Assembly (NCBI RefSeq): GCF_004103825.1 | Contig: NZ_RYFI01000002.1 | Coordinates: 193,614 to 257,613 of the forward strand | DNA length: 64,000 nucleotides | Direction of reading: 5' to 3' | Source of the DNA: Hansschlegelia zhihuaiae | GTDB taxonomy: Bacteria; Pseudomonadota; Alphaproteobacteria; Rhizobiales; Methylopilaceae | In this document: positions 1 to 11,100 of the stretch, piece after piece | Layout of the letters: every line of letters begins with the position of its first letter | Position numbering within the stretch: position 1 is the first letter of the stretch | Program-made: the position numbers and the translations under genes | Notes under the pieces: generated by a model | What the model saw: the letters and a program-made list of their open reading frames with translations, nothing else | Databases searched by the model: none | Told to the model about the DNA's origin: nothing

Positions 1-1
1 C

Positions 2-778
2 GGCCGGCCGAGCGGCATGGTGGGCCGGCCGGGCGGCTCCATGCATCAGTATGGCGAGGCGGCCGATCTGCGGTTCACATCGCCGGAAGCGCGCTCCTGG
101 GTGCATGAGAACGCGGGCCAGTACGGCTTGCGCTTTCCGATGAACGATCCCCGGCGGCACCCCTACGAGCCGTGGCACATTGAGCCCGTCGGCGGACGCC
201 GACAGGGAGGAACGCTCGCGCCGGCTGCGCCTCCTGAAGTCAACGTGGCCCCGGCGCAGGCGAGCATCGACCGGCTCACCCAGTCGACCAATCAGGCCGC
301 CCAGGGCGCGCTGCCGCAGCTCACCCAGCAGACCCAGGCCGCGACGCAGGGGCTCGACGGGTTCGGCCAGGGCCTCTTGAAGGCGCTCCAAGGGGGCGGC
401 GGCGCCCCAGCAGGCGGCGGCGCGGGCGGCGGGATCTTCTCCTGGCTGTTCGGCACGGGCGGGGCGACGGGGGGCGCTGGGGCGACCGCCGCGCCCGTGC
501 CGACGGCGCCGGCCGTGGCCGCCGCGCCGGCGATCGCGGCGGCGGCCGCGCCGGCGGCCGGAGCGCGGTCCGGGAACTTCAGCTTCACGGTGCTCAACCA
601 GGGCCGGCCGGTGACCGGCCAGGTGGTCGAGGATCGCGAGGACGAGAACGGCCGTCACGTCACCGCGCTGCTCGGCGAGGCGCAGGCCGCGGAGATCGAC
701 CGTGCCGGCTCGCAGACCAACAAGGCGCTGGCCCGCCGCTACGGGCTGACCGACGCTCCCTACGGGCGGGGCGCGTGA
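2..778 (+). CDS. phage tail tape measure protein, C-terminal part with M15 peptidase domain (5' end outside window)
   Basis: The reading frame is open to the left edge, so the start lies upstream and the first ATG at 17 is not a convincing start. The visible N-terminal part carries both halves of an M15 (VanY/D-Ala-D-Ala carboxypeptidase type) zinc site: SMHQYGEAAD (pattern SxHxxGxAxD) and EPWHIE. After it come Gln/Thr-rich helices (TQQTQAATQGL), a Gly/Ala/Pro-rich low-complexity stretch and a short folded end. This layout is typical of the C-terminus of siphovirus tape measure proteins in Alphaproteobacteria, where a peptidase helps the tail tip cross the cell wall. The stop overlaps the next start (GTGATG). 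The alternative, a free-standing peptidase, is less likely because no start or RBS is visible and the Q/T-rich tail fits tape measure proteins. Confidence 0.7.
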   Translation, partial: GRPSGMVGRPGGSMHQYGEAADLRFTSPEARSWVHENAGQYGLRFPMNDPRRHPYEPWHIEPVGGRRQGGTLAPAAPPEVNVAPAQASIDRLTQSTNQAAQGALPQLTQQTQAATQGLDGFGQGLLKALQGGGGAPAGGGAGGGIFSWLFGTGGATGGAGATAAPVPTAPAVAAAPAIAAAAAPAAGARSGNFSFTVLNQGRPVTGQVVEDREDENGRHVTALLGEAQAAEIDRAGSQTNKALARRYGLTDAPYGRGA

Positions 779-1206
779 TGGCGGCGATCTGGCGGCCCTC
801 GCTCCCGCAATACGCCGCGCGACCCGGCTACAAGGTCGCGATCGGCGACACTCGGCTCGTCGGCTCGACGGAGTCGGGCGGCGACAACTCGCGGCGGCGC
901 TCGACCCGGCGCGTCGACGTCCACACCTTCCAGATGTTCTTCGACGACCACCAAAGGGAAGAGTTCCTCCGCTTCTGGGAGTACGACGTCGGCGGCGGCA
1001 ATCTGGACTTCTGGTTTCCGGCCCAGCCCCACGAGCGCTACTGGGCCGATCCGACCGACGGCAAGGCGCTGACGGACGAGACGGGTCTCGGCATCGCGTT
1101 CCGCGAGTGGTGGCTGGTCCAGTTCGTCAAGCGCCAGGCGCCGCCCTCCTTCGACCTGCGGGGGCTCGACTGGGTCGCGTCGATCGCGATCGGGAGGATC
1201 GCGTGA
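775..1206 (+). CDS. small phage tail-tip protein, family not recognised
   Basis: The protein has 143 residues from GTG at 775, or 142 from ATG at 778; both overlap the stop of the tape measure gene. There is no signal peptide or membrane segment. The sequence is basic near residues 38-46 (RRRSTRR) and has aromatic-rich strands (FLRFWEYDVGGGNLDFWFP). Its position between a tape measure gene and an NlpC/P60-like gene matches the lambda gpM/gpL slot, so a tail-tip or distal tail role is inferred from position and size only. It ends in a GTGA overlap with the following gene, implying translational coupling. Confidence 0.6.
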   Translation: MMAAIWRPSLPQYAARPGYKVAIGDTRLVGSTESGGDNSRRRSTRRVDVHTFQMFFDDHQREEFLRFWEYDVGGGNLDFWFPAQPHERYWADPTDGKALTDETGLGIAFREWWLVQFVKRQAPPSFDLRGLDWVASIAIGRIA

Positions 1207-1754
1207 CGACGCCCTCCGAGCGCGCCCACGAGATGATGACGGCCGAGAGCTCGGCCGAGGCCACGGTCGACTTCCTGACCTTCACCCATGCGAGCCTTGG
1301 GGACCCGATCCGGCTCTGCAACCACAAGACCGAGATCAAGTCGGTCGACGGGCCGGTCACCACCTACTGGACGCGATCGCGCGAGGCCGGCCGGGTGGGC
1401 GGCGAGCTTCCGAACGCCCGCCAGGAGTTCGACTATCTGCCGTTCGCGGTCGTCTGGCCGGGCTATGAGGAGGGCGCGACTCCCGAGATCCGGATCGCGA
1501 TCGACATGGTCGACCGGACGTCGATCCTCGGCATCCTCAGGGTCTATCGTGAGGGCCGGGTCAAGTGCCTGGTCGAATCGGCGCTCGCTAGCGATCCCGA
1601 CATCGTCGACTTCCGCTTCCGCGGCTTCTATCTCCGCCGCGCGCCCTGGGACGGGATCGCGGCGCAGCTCGGGCTGCAGCTGACCCCTTACGACCAGGAG
1701 CCCTATCCGGTCGGGTTCCTTGGGCCATCGGTCGCCCCGGGGCTGTTCCCATGA
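1203..1754 (+). CDS. phage tail protein, DUF1833-like
   Basis: The start is GTG at 1203 inside the GTGA overlap with the preceding stop; an upstream in-frame extension to 1107 would lie inside the previous gene and is rejected. This gives 183 residues. The segment FLTFTHASLGDPIRLCNH resembles the opening strands of the DUF1833 tail family (hydrophobic strand, then PIR and a short charged turn), and the FRFRGFYLRRAP segment fits the close of that fold. The family sits between the tape measure protein and the NlpC/P60 protein in many siphoviral tail modules. The family assignment is from pattern memory, not a profile search. The stop TGA overlaps the next ATG (ATGA). Confidence 0.6.
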   Translation: MTTPSERAHEMMTAESSAEATVDFLTFTHASLGDPIRLCNHKTEIKSVDGPVTTYWTRSREAGRVGGELPNARQEFDYLPFAVVWPGYEEGATPEIRIAIDMVDRTSILGILRVYREGRVKCLVESALASDPDIVDFRFRGFYLRRAPWDGIAAQLGLQLTPYDQEPYPVGFLGPSVAPGLFP

Positions 1755-2194
1755 TCGCGCCGGCGGCGCCGGCGGCCGCGATCGCCGAGGCCTTCACCAA
1801 TCGCTTCGTCTCGGCCGAGATCGGCTGGCTCGAGGACGATCGCGGCTGGGCCGGCACGCACTGCTTCGGCCTCGTGCGGCTCGTCCTCCTGGAAGACCAC
1901 GGGATCTTCGTGCCGGACTACGGGCCGGCGCGCGACCGCCATGAACGGCTGCGCGACGGCGCTGCGCGCACTCCCTTCCGGCCGGTTTCGAAGGCCGTTC
2001 AAAACCCCGTCGAACGCCGCCCCTACGACGTCGTGACGTTCGACGCGGCGGGCTTCGACGACCATTGCGGGATCGTCGCGACGCCGCGGCTGATGCTGCA
2101 TCTGTCGAAGCGCGTCGGCTACGCCCGGGTCGACCGGATCGACATCGGCTGGGGCGCGGTCTCTGGCGTCTTCCGACACGAGTCGCTGCTGTGA
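1751..2194 (+). CDS. phage NlpC/P60-like cell-wall hydrolase
   Basis: A 147-residue protein. The probable catalytic Cys is at about residue 38 in HCFGLVRLV (canonical family motif DCxGLV), and the probable catalytic His is at about residue 105 in DDHCGIVA (canonical HVGIV). NlpC/P60 enzymes cleave peptidoglycan stem peptides, and in tail modules this gene (lambda gpK position) assists DNA entry at the tail tip. The Asp usually before the Cys is His here, a common variation. It is coupled by ATGA to the gene before and by GTGA to the gene after. Together with the M15 domain upstream, the tail has two different peptidoglycan hydrolase activities. Confidence 0.75.
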   Translation: MIAPAAPAAAIAEAFTNRFVSAEIGWLEDDRGWAGTHCFGLVRLVLLEDHGIFVPDYGPARDRHERLRDGAARTPFRPVSKAVQNPVERRPYDVVTFDAAGFDDHCGIVATPRLMLHLSKRVGYARVDRIDIGWGAVSGVFRHESLL

Positions 2195-5124
2195 CCCCGG
2201 CGCTCGCCTTCGCGCCGCCGCCGGCGGCCGCGGCCGGGACCGGCGTCGGGCTGATCGTCGCCCGTCGCTTCGATCCGTCGCTCGCCCAGGTGATCGAGCG
2301 TCCCTACGGCGCGACGGTCGCCGAGCTGCTGGACGAGCAGCTGCCGGAGGCGACGGAGGCGCAGCGCGCCCGCCTGGTGGTCGTCGTGGTGCTCGAGCGC
2401 GAGGAGCGCGAGCTCGCGATCGGCGTCTGGGCCGAATACAGGCCGCCGGCGGGATCGACGCTCCGGGTGCATTTCCGGCTCGAAAAGGGGCCGGTCATCA
2501 AGTCGCTGCTCTCGATCGCGATCCTCGCCTTCGCGGCCTGGGCGGGGCCGCTGATCTTCGGCGGCGGGCTCCTCGGCAATCTCGGGGCGATGGCGATCGG
2601 CGCCGCGGGCCAGTTCCTGCTGAACGCTCTGATCCCGGCCGAGACGCCCAAGGGTGGCAAGCGCGACGACCCGCGCTACTCGATCACCGGATCGCAGAAC
2701 GACCTCAAGCCTTACGCCAAGATCCCCGACAATCACGGGCGCATCCGGATCTACCCGCCGCTGTTCGCCCAGCCCTTCAGCGAGGGCCTTAACGAGCACC
2801 AGTGGACCAATATCCCGATGGTGCTGGGCTATCCGGAGGCCGAATACAGCGACTGGCGGATCGGCGAGACGCCGCTCGAGGAGTTCCCGGACGCCGAGCT
2901 GCAGGTCGAAACCGTCGGGCCCGACGACCCCTGGCCGTTCTCGGCCTACGTCAACCCGGTGTTCTCCGAATATGTCGACACCCTCCTCAAATTTGAGGAG
3001 GGCTGGGCGGTCCGCGATCTCGCGACCAATTGCGACTACATCTCGGTCGAGTTCGTCTGCAAGCGCGGTCTGGTCGCCTTCTCGAAGAAGGGCAATCCGG
3101 GCTGGCGCACCGTCACCGCTGCGGTCCAGTACAAGCACAAGACGGACACCGAATGGATCGCGCGGCCCGACGTGGTGGGCGGCTTCGACGACGACGTCGA
3201 GTATCGCTTCGGCGACGCCTGGCTGACCGACGGGCCCGGCAACTGGCAGGTCCGGACGCGGCGCGTCTCCAACGAGGAGCAGTCCAACCGCGACATCGAC
3301 GAGCTGACCTGGGGCATCCTGCGCGGCTACCGGCCCGTCCGTCCCTTCAACTTCAACAAGCCGATCGACCTCGCGGTGCTCAGGATCCGCTCGAGCGCGA
3401 TGGCGCAAGGCATGCTGAACAAGATCAGCTGCGTCGCGCACGCGATCCGGCCGGACTGGGATCCCGCGACCGGGACCTGGATCACGCGCAAGACAAAGAG
3501 CGCCGCGGCCGCGCTCCGCCGCATGGCGCAAGGGCCGGCCAATCCCGAGCCGACGCCGGACGAGGAGATGGATTTCGACGCCTATGGCGAGTTCGGCCAG
3601 CACTGCGTCGACAAGAACCTCTGTTTCAACATGTCCTGCGACCAGGACGTCTCGGTCGACGAGGCGATGCGCCAGGCGGCGGGCGCGGGCCGCGCCTTCC
3701 CGACGCGGCCCGAAGGGCTGCGGTCGCTATTCATCGACCGGCCGCAGCCGATCCGGCGCGGCATCGTGGCGACCCGCAACGCCTCGAATTTCGCGGGTGA
3801 GCCGCTCTATCCGGACGCCCCCGACGCGTTCCGCGTGGCGTTCCTCGACGAGACCGACGACTTCAAGAAGACCGAACGGCTCGTCCCGAAGCCGGGCCTC
3901 GTCGGCAAGCCCAAGACCTTCCTGCCGCTCGACCTGCCCGGCCGCACCAACCCCGACCAGATCTGGATAGAGGCGCGCCGGCGACACCTCGAGTTCGAGT
4001 ATCGCTTCGAGACCATGTTCGCCGAGCAGGGCGCAGCCAATTTCTACGCCCCGCCCGGCGCCCGGCTCGGCGCGCAGTTCGTCACCGTCGACCAGAAGCA
4101 GGTCAGCGCCCGCGTGCTCGCCGTCGACGGCGACCTGGTGGTGCTGGACGAGCTCGTCGACATGGCGGCCGGCGAGTCCTACGCCGCGCTGTTCCAGTCG
4201 AGTAGCGGCGTCGTCTTCGAGCGGACGCTCGCCTGGCGGGCGGGCTCAAGCAAACTGATCACGTTGACGGGCGAAGGATCGCAGCCCGGCAAGGACGACA
4301 TCGCCCTGGTCGGCCTCGCGGGCGCGCAGGCCGAGGACGTCGTCGTCAAGGGCGTCGAGCCGATGAAGGACGGCCGGGCCCGTCTCACGCTCGTCCATCA
4401 CGCGCCGCAGCTCGACGCCGAGGCCGAGGCCTCGGTGCCCGCCTGGTTTCCGATCGAGCCGGAGCCGCGCGACTGGGCTGACGAGCGGCCGGCGACGCCG
4501 GTGATCGTCCGCGTGATGTCGGGCCGCGACGCCATGCGCCCGGGCTTCGAGGACGAGGAGGACTTCGGCGAGGTCGAGGTCCCGCCGGTCGTCGTCATGG
4601 TGCGGCCGGGCTCGGGCGGGCTCGCGCCGACGCACACGATCAAGGTGACGATCGGCGAGCATGACGACACGACGGGCGCGGGCGTCGGCCGGGCGGAGTT
4701 CGACGGCGACGACTTCGACGTCGGCGAGACCATCAGCGTGACCGCGATCGCGATCTCGATGTTCGGGATCGAGAGCCTCGCGGCGGCCGGGCCGGTCGAG
4801 CACGTCGTCAAGGCGGTGAGCGACGTCCCGGAGACCCTGACCTTCACGGCGGACTGGGTCGGCGGACGCATTCGGATCAAGTGGAGCACCGACGACGAGG
4901 CGGCGGTCGCGCGGCTCCGGATCCTCGCGAAGAGCGGCACGCCCGGCGAGACCGAGCCCGACTTCGCCGACATGGACCGCCTGCATAGCGGCCTGCTGAC
5001 CTCCTCGCCTTTCGAGGCGAGCGAGCCCGACGACCCCGGCGACTACTGGGTCGCGCTGTTCCTCGCCAACGAAGACGGCGAGGGCCGCGCCCCCGAATTC
5101 GTCACCCTCACGATCCCCGCATGA
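2191..5124 (+). CDS. TipJ/gpJ-like phage host-specificity (tail tip) protein
   Basis: The frame is open from 2065, but GTG at 2191 overlaps the stop of the previous gene (GTGA) and is the likely start, giving 977 residues. Near residues 100-150 there is a hydrophobic Gly/Ala-rich segment followed by NALIPAETPKGG, the hallmark of TipJ/gpJ-type central tail-tip proteins. After it come GSQNDLKPYAKIPDNHG and IPMVLGYPE, also usual in the family. The C-terminal third is built of beta-sandwich-like repeats (fibronectin-like, for example TFTADWVGGRIRIKWS) that normally lead to the receptor-binding end. It is expected to form the tail tip that contacts the receptor. The very acidic C-terminal region is as expected for an extracellular structural protein. 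Confidence 0.82.
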   Translation: MTPALAFAPPPAAAAGTGVGLIVARRFDPSLAQVIERPYGATVAELLDEQLPEATEAQRARLVVVVVLEREERELAIGVWAEYRPPAGSTLRVHFRLEKGPVIKSLLSIAILAFAAWAGPLIFGGGLLGNLGAMAIGAAGQFLLNALIPAETPKGGKRDDPRYSITGSQNDLKPYAKIPDNHGRIRIYPPLFAQPFSEGLNEHQWTNIPMVLGYPEAEYSDWRIGETPLEEFPDAELQVETVGPDDPWPFSAYVNPVFSEYVDTLLKFEEGWAVRDLATNCDYISVEFVCKRGLVAFSKKGNPGWRTVTAAVQYKHKTDTEWIARPDVVGGFDDDVEYRFGDAWLTDGPGNWQVRTRRVSNEEQSNRDIDELTWGILRGYRPVRPFNFNKPIDLAVLRIRSSAMAQGMLNKISCVAHAIRPDWDPATGTWITRKTKSAAAALRRMAQGPANPEPTPDEEMDFDAYGEFGQHCVDKNLCFNMSCDQDVSVDEAMRQAAGAGRAFPTRPEGLRSLFIDRPQPIRRGIVATRNASNFAGEPLYPDAPDAFRVAFLDETDDFKKTERLVPKPGLVGKPKTFLPLDLPGRTNPDQIWIEARRRHLEFEYRFETMFAEQGAANFYAPPGARLGAQFVTVDQKQVSARVLAVDGDLVVLDELVDMAAGESYAALFQSSSGVVFERTLAWRAGSSKLITLTGEGSQPGKDDIALVGLAGAQAEDVVVKGVEPMKDGRARLTLVHHAPQLDAEAEASVPAWFPIEPEPRDWADERPATPVIVRVMSGRDAMRPGFEDEEDFGEVEVPPVVVMVRPGSGGLAPTHTIKVTIGEHDDTTGAGVGRAEFDGDDFDVGETISVTAIAISMFGIESLAAAGPVEHVVKAVSDVPETLTFTADWVGGRIRIKWSTDDEAAVARLRILAKSGTPGETEPDFADMDRLHSGLLTSSPFEASEPDDPGDYWVALFLANEDGEGRAPEFVTLTIPA

Positions 5125-5137
5125 CCAGGACGGACCG

Positions 5138-8100
5138 ATGCTGACCTCCAGCAACGCCAAATTCTCGACCGACCTGCCGCCCTGGCCGCTGATCTCGCAT
5201 TTGATCGGGCACCAGCAGATCGGGCCCGGCAACTTCCGGCCGGTGCAACAGACATTCATCGATCTCGCGCAGCAGCTGGTGGCGGGCGGGCCGGTCCGCG
5301 ACGCGATCAACGCCGCCATCGGCGGCGAATTTTCGGGGTTGATGTTCACCTCGACCGCCGAGCGCGACGCGTTCGACGCCGACCCCGAACTCGGCCCGAT
5401 CCCGCTCTATCGCAAGTTCCTGATCCAGTTTTCGGGCGACGAGGCGGTCGACGGGATCTGGCGCAAGACACCGTCGGGCTTCGTGCGAGAGGGGCCGCTC
5501 GACACCACTACGGCGGCGATGATCGAGGAGCTCGCCGCCACGATCGAGGCGCTTGCGCGCAAGCCGATCCCCCTAGTCGAGGTCGATGTCGGGACGTCAG
5601 CGGCCAACGCGCTCAAGGCGACGTCGCCGGCCGAGGGGGATCCGAACGAGACCAACCGGACGTTTTGGCTTTCGACTGGCGCGACGCCGCCGAACGCGGC
5701 GGGCGCGGTCACGCTCTCGGTCAACGACGAGACGCCGAAGCCCTTCCTGCACTGGAACGGGGCGCAGTGGCCTGCGGACACCGTGCCGCGGGCCGGCCAC
5801 ATGCTGGTCAGGGCCGGCGTCGCGTCCTACCGCTGCCTGACGCCCATCGGCGTGCCGGTGCCGAAAGCCGCCTACGACCGCATCCCGATCGACCTTGGGG
5901 CAGCGACGCGCACCGACGAGGGCGACTTCGACATCTACACGGTCGTCAGCGACGAAGCGACCGCGAACCCGTTCCAGAACGGCAAGCGCTACACGGTCAC
6001 GCTCCCGTCCGCGAACACAAAACCGAAGCCGAAGCTCCGCATCAAGCGCAGCAACGGCGATCTCGTTGACCAAACGGAGATTGAGCAGGGGCCGGGGTCC
6101 TGGGCTCTGAAGATTGGCGCGCTGCCGGCCGGTAAACACGATCTCGCCGGCAATGGCACCAAAGTCATGACCATGAACCCGCTCGGGCGGGACAACTCCT
6201 CGATCGACGCCGACGTCATCGCGGTGGCCGTGGAAGGCAAGCTCGACGCCTCGGTCTTCGAGCAGTTTGTCGTGAACGAACAGGCGGCCCTCGCTCGCGT
6301 CGACGAGGTCGCGGCCGACATGGAGGGCGCGGTCGCGACCGCTAAGGGCGTGCTGTATCCAGAGCGCCCCGGGAGCGGATGGGCGTCGACGGTCAGGGAT
6401 GGCGACGTCGACGCCGCGCTGACCGCCATCGTCCCGGCGCTGTGGTGCGTGGACGACGCGGAGCTTGGTCTGTCGGCCGAGGCGAAGGGCTCGCGGATCG
6501 AAGAAGGTCAGACGTCGATCGTCATCCGCCGTCCCGATCTGATTCCGGTCGAGGCCGGGCGGATATATGACGGCAAGGCGCGCCTCCGTCGGTCGGTCGA
6601 CAGCAACAATCCGAGCGACGACGTCGTGCGGGCGGTCGTCGTCTATCTCGACATCCATCGGAGCGTCCTCAGCGAGGTCTATCTCTTCAACAACGTGTCG
6701 TCGGTCGCCAACGGCGTCCGCAGCGTCACCAAGCGCTTCGCATTCGAGGCCGGCGATGGGGTCGACTTCGTGATCCCGTCGGCCGCCGCCTATGTCGTCA
6801 TGTATGGCGAGGCGTTCGGCGGCACCCCGACCACGCGCTTCTCCCTGTTCTCCTTCCGGGACGTCACGGATCTTGCGCCTGGCGGCGCTGACTACACGGG
6901 CGTCATCGAGCTTCTCAACGATCTCCAGGCGAACAGCGTCGACACCAATTTGTCGAACGTCGTCCCGGACGCCGGGCGAGGCGCTCTCGGCGCCGCGCGC
7001 GCCGACGGCTCCTACTTCTCGGCGGCCCGGGCGGGCATCAGCCTCGTCGGCATGCCGGCGGCCACAACGTCCATCCTCACCGGCGGCCATGCCGAGAACG
7101 GCGACGGCGGGGGCGCCGTGTTCCGAAGGGAGGACGTCGACCCAGGGCTGCCGACCCCGTTCTCGATCCCGGCTCCTGCGATCGGCAAGTGGTTCGTCAA
7201 CCGCCAGAAGCGCATCACGGCCGAGATGGCCGGCGCCAAGGGGGACAGCGCCACGTGGGACGACGCGGCGTTTGAGAACCTGGTGGACTACGCCAACCAG
7301 ATCGGTGGCGGGCTCAAGGTCGACCTGGCGGGCAGCTACAAGATCGGCGACCCGCACATCTTCACGCAGTCCAACATCGAACTCGACTTTGCTGGAGCGG
7401 GACGGATCGATGCGTCTGCCGCGTCCCTGACCGAAAGCTGGGCGCTGCTGCATTTCGCGGGCGCGGGCCAGTCGCACCGCACCACGCTCGCTGCGAGCGC
7501 GATCAGGCAGTCGAACGGCAACGGCGCCAACACGCTCGTGCTGGCGGACGCCGCCGGCTACCAGGCCGGCGACATCGTCGCGATCACGTCGCTCGGCGAA
7601 TATTGGAGCGGCATCGCCGGGCTCTCGGGCGGCGACACCCGCCAGAAGGGCGAGCTCGCGATCGTCCAGTCCGTCGATCTCGGGACCGACACGCTGACGC
7701 TCGCGCACAATCTGCGCGACACCTACGACGCCGTCACCCACACGGTCTATGTCCGCCGACTGACGATGCTCGACAACATCCGGGTGAAGGGCGGGCGCTG
7801 GCGCGGCTCCGGCCACGGCGCGGATGACACCGGCGCCAACCCTCCCGGCGTGCGCGGCCTGCGCTTCGACTGCGTTAAGGGGCTCGTGCTCGATGCCCTC
7901 TATATGGAGAACTTCAACCGCTTCGCGATCGTCTCCAACCTCGGCCTCGACCACAAGGGCATCGGGCTCAGGATCGACGGACGCAGGCTGAGCGACGCCA
8001 GCAACCTCCCGACGATCTCGTCCTGGTTCACTGGCTGGTGGGCAGGCGGCGTGAAGGGGATGGAGCTCGTCGGTTGCTCGGCCCTCGCGTGCCGCCGCCT

Positions 8101-11100
8101 CGTCGATCCGGACGGCATGGAGTACCGCTACTTCGACGACGATCCGCTGCAGGACGTCCTCACCCACGACGTCGTCATCACGGGCGGCCGCAGCCTCGCC
8201 TGCGTCTCGGGCCCTGGCGGACACCTCTACGACAACATGATCGTGGACGGGCACATGGTCGACGGCCGCGGCGCCGGGACCACGGGCATCATCCATCGGG
8301 GCCGCCACCTGCGCGTGACGAACACCGTCATCAAGGACGTCTCGCTCGGCGTCGGCCTCGGCTACGGGTCGCCGACCTACGAGGACCCGGCCAGCTACGC
8401 CGAGAACCCGAGCGCGGGCTATGTCCACATCGACGCCGACATCTTCGGCGCGACCTGGGGCGTCTACGCGACCTCGGCTCTCGACGGACTGGTCCTTCGC
8501 GGCCGCGTCCTGGCTCTTCGACCGGTCCTGATCTGCGGCAAGAAGCAGGAGAACATCGACATCAGCGCGGAGCTGATCGGGACCTCGGACGACTATCCGA
8601 TCATCGACAGCCCGTATGCGACCAAGGCCACCGCGAAGCAGTGGCGCATCCACGGCTGCACGCTGAAGAGCGGCACGATCGGCGTCCAGATCGCGTCGGC
8701 CGAGACCCCCGCCGAGAACGTCTCGATCGAGGGCAACACGTTCATCGACATCTCGACCAACTACGTGAAGTTCGCCGGCGCCGATCCGTGGGGCGCCAAC
8801 ATCGTCGTGAAGGACAATCACGCGTCTGGCGCTCCCGCGGCGACGCCCATCACCGGGGTGTCCGGCGTCGCGGGCTTCACGGAGAGCAACAATCCGTGGA
8901 ACCTCTTCCGCCCGGCCTACACGGCCGCGCCCGGCGGCGCACTCACGATCCCAGGTCAGTTGGAGCCGTTCGCCGACATCCGCGTCAACGCGGCTGCCAG
9001 CGAGACTGACATCACGTCCATCGTCGGTGGCCGGGCCGGCCAGACGATCATCGTGGGTCGGGGCGGGGCCACCGACGTCGTCCTGAAAAATAACGCTTCC
9101 CTGATCCTTGGATCAGACATCACGCTCCGCACGGCGCACGATCGCGTCGTGCTGGTGAAGTCGTTTTCCGCGACCTGGACGACAGTCGAGAAGCGCCGGT
9201 CCGACGTCGTCCTTGTCGAGGATTTCCGCCACCTCGCCGCGCCCGACGACGACCTGCCGATGCTGCAGGCCGCGCGGGACGCGGCCGGCGTCGGCGGCAA
9301 GGTCATCCTGGAGTTCGGCGTCAAATACGTCGTCTCGGCCATGCTGGCGCTGAGCGTCGCCGAACAGATCTGGGACATGCAAGGCGCGGCGATCGAGGCC
9401 GGGCCGAACATCGCCGATACCTCGATCGTCTACCTCACCGGCAACAAGACGCGCATCCAGAACGGCTTCATCTTCGGCGCCTCAGCCGATCAGGACACCC
9501 TTGAGTTCGGCCTCAGGCTCAGCACCGGCTGCGAGGCTGACCACATGGTCGTCTCGGACACGCGGCGCTACGGGATCGTGGCGAACAATGCGAGCCGCGT
9601 GAAGATCAAGGACTGCAGCGTCTCGAAGTTCTCGATGACCGGCGGCGTCTCCTGCGGCATCTGGGTCCAGAACATCGCGGACACCAGCTATCTCAGCGAC
9701 ATCGAGGTCACGGGCTGCATCATCGACGTGACCGACAAGCCGGCCAATTTTGCGGGCGCCGGAGCGATCATCCGCGGGACGGTGGGGCACCCCTACCAGG
9801 GCGTGAAGTTCACCGGGAACACGGTGCGGCAGATCGACGGCGACGGCTCCAGCAGCCTGCCGCTCGGCGTCGAGATCCGTTACGCCCGCACGCCGATCGT
9901 CACCGGGAACAACTTCTTCGGCGGCTCCATGGGCCCGTCGGTCGCCTATTGCGACGGCCCGGTGGTGGCGAACAACACGATCGAGGAGGCGACCCACTAC
10001 GGCATCGAGATGCCGAGCTGCAACAACGCGTCCATCACCGGCAACACGATCAACCTGCGCGGAGCCGGGCTCGACGGGATCGCGGTGCAGGGCACGGAGA
10101 CCAGCGACGACGGCGTCGTGATCTCGGGCAATACGATCGTCGGCTTCACGCGCTTCGGCGTCTTCGTCGACCCGGGCTGGACCGAGGTCATGATCGGCAT
10201 GAACCGCATCTACTCGGTGTATTCGTCAGACACGTTCGTCTATTTGAACGGGGCCACTCGGGCGAGCATCATCGCCAACCGCGTCCGCGGCGGCGTGTCG
10301 TCGAAGAAGGGCATCCGGCTTCACGACACCAGCGACGCGGTGGTGGCGCTCAACCACATCGAGAACTTCACCGAGCAGGGCATCCTGCTGACCGCGACCG
10401 ACACCACGGTCGACGAAGTCCTGATCTCGGGCAACCAGTTCAAGAACTGCCCGACCAAATTCGCCAAGTCGACGACGGGCTCAGGGGCCTTCGGGGCGAA
10501 CGTCAACGTCTCCGGCAATCCCGGCCTCAGAGACGAGGGGCCGCTCGACGCCGTGCGAGTCGAGATTCACACCATCAGCGGGACCTTCACGAAGCAGGCC
10601 GGCGACAAAACTGTCCGCGCGATCGCTATCGCTCCCGGCGGTGGCGCTGGCTCTGGAGGTCTGCGCGGTCCCGGTGTCCAAGTCTATGGTGGCGGTGGCG
10701 GAGCCGCCGGCACGCTGGTCGAAAAGGTGTTCGACGCGGCCACGCTCGCCTCGAGCGAGGCCATCACAATTCAGGCCCCCGGCGTCGGCGGGGCCGCCGT
10801 GACGGCGACAGACGCCAACGGCAACCCGGGTACGGCCGGCGGCCTTGTGCTCTTCGGAAGCGGCCGTCTCACTGCGCGCGGCGGCGCGTTCGGCGGCGGC
10901 GGGGGCGCCGTGGCCGGGGCGGGCGGCTCATTCGCCGGCAACCGCGCCTTTCCGCCGAGCCCCGTTGTCTCGGCGGGCGCTGGCGGCGCGAACAGCGGCG
11001 GCGTGGCCGGTGAGGCCGCGGGCTATGGTCCGGGCCACGGCGGCGGCGGCGGCGGCGTCAACGCCGCTGACACGCCGGGCAATGGCGGCTCTGGCTCCAA

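Noticed and set aside
1..5124. Gene transfer agent tail module
   Set aside because: The position of an NlpC/P60-like gene is similar, but TipJ, the giant spike and the sulfatase do not match the GTA gene set.
5597..8821. A 1074-codon open frame on the minus strand opposite the tail fibre gene
   Set aside because: It is Arg/Asp/Val-rich with no family features, a mirror of GC-rich codon bias. Similar antisense frames at 28877-30652 and 56257-58224 were rejected for the same reason.
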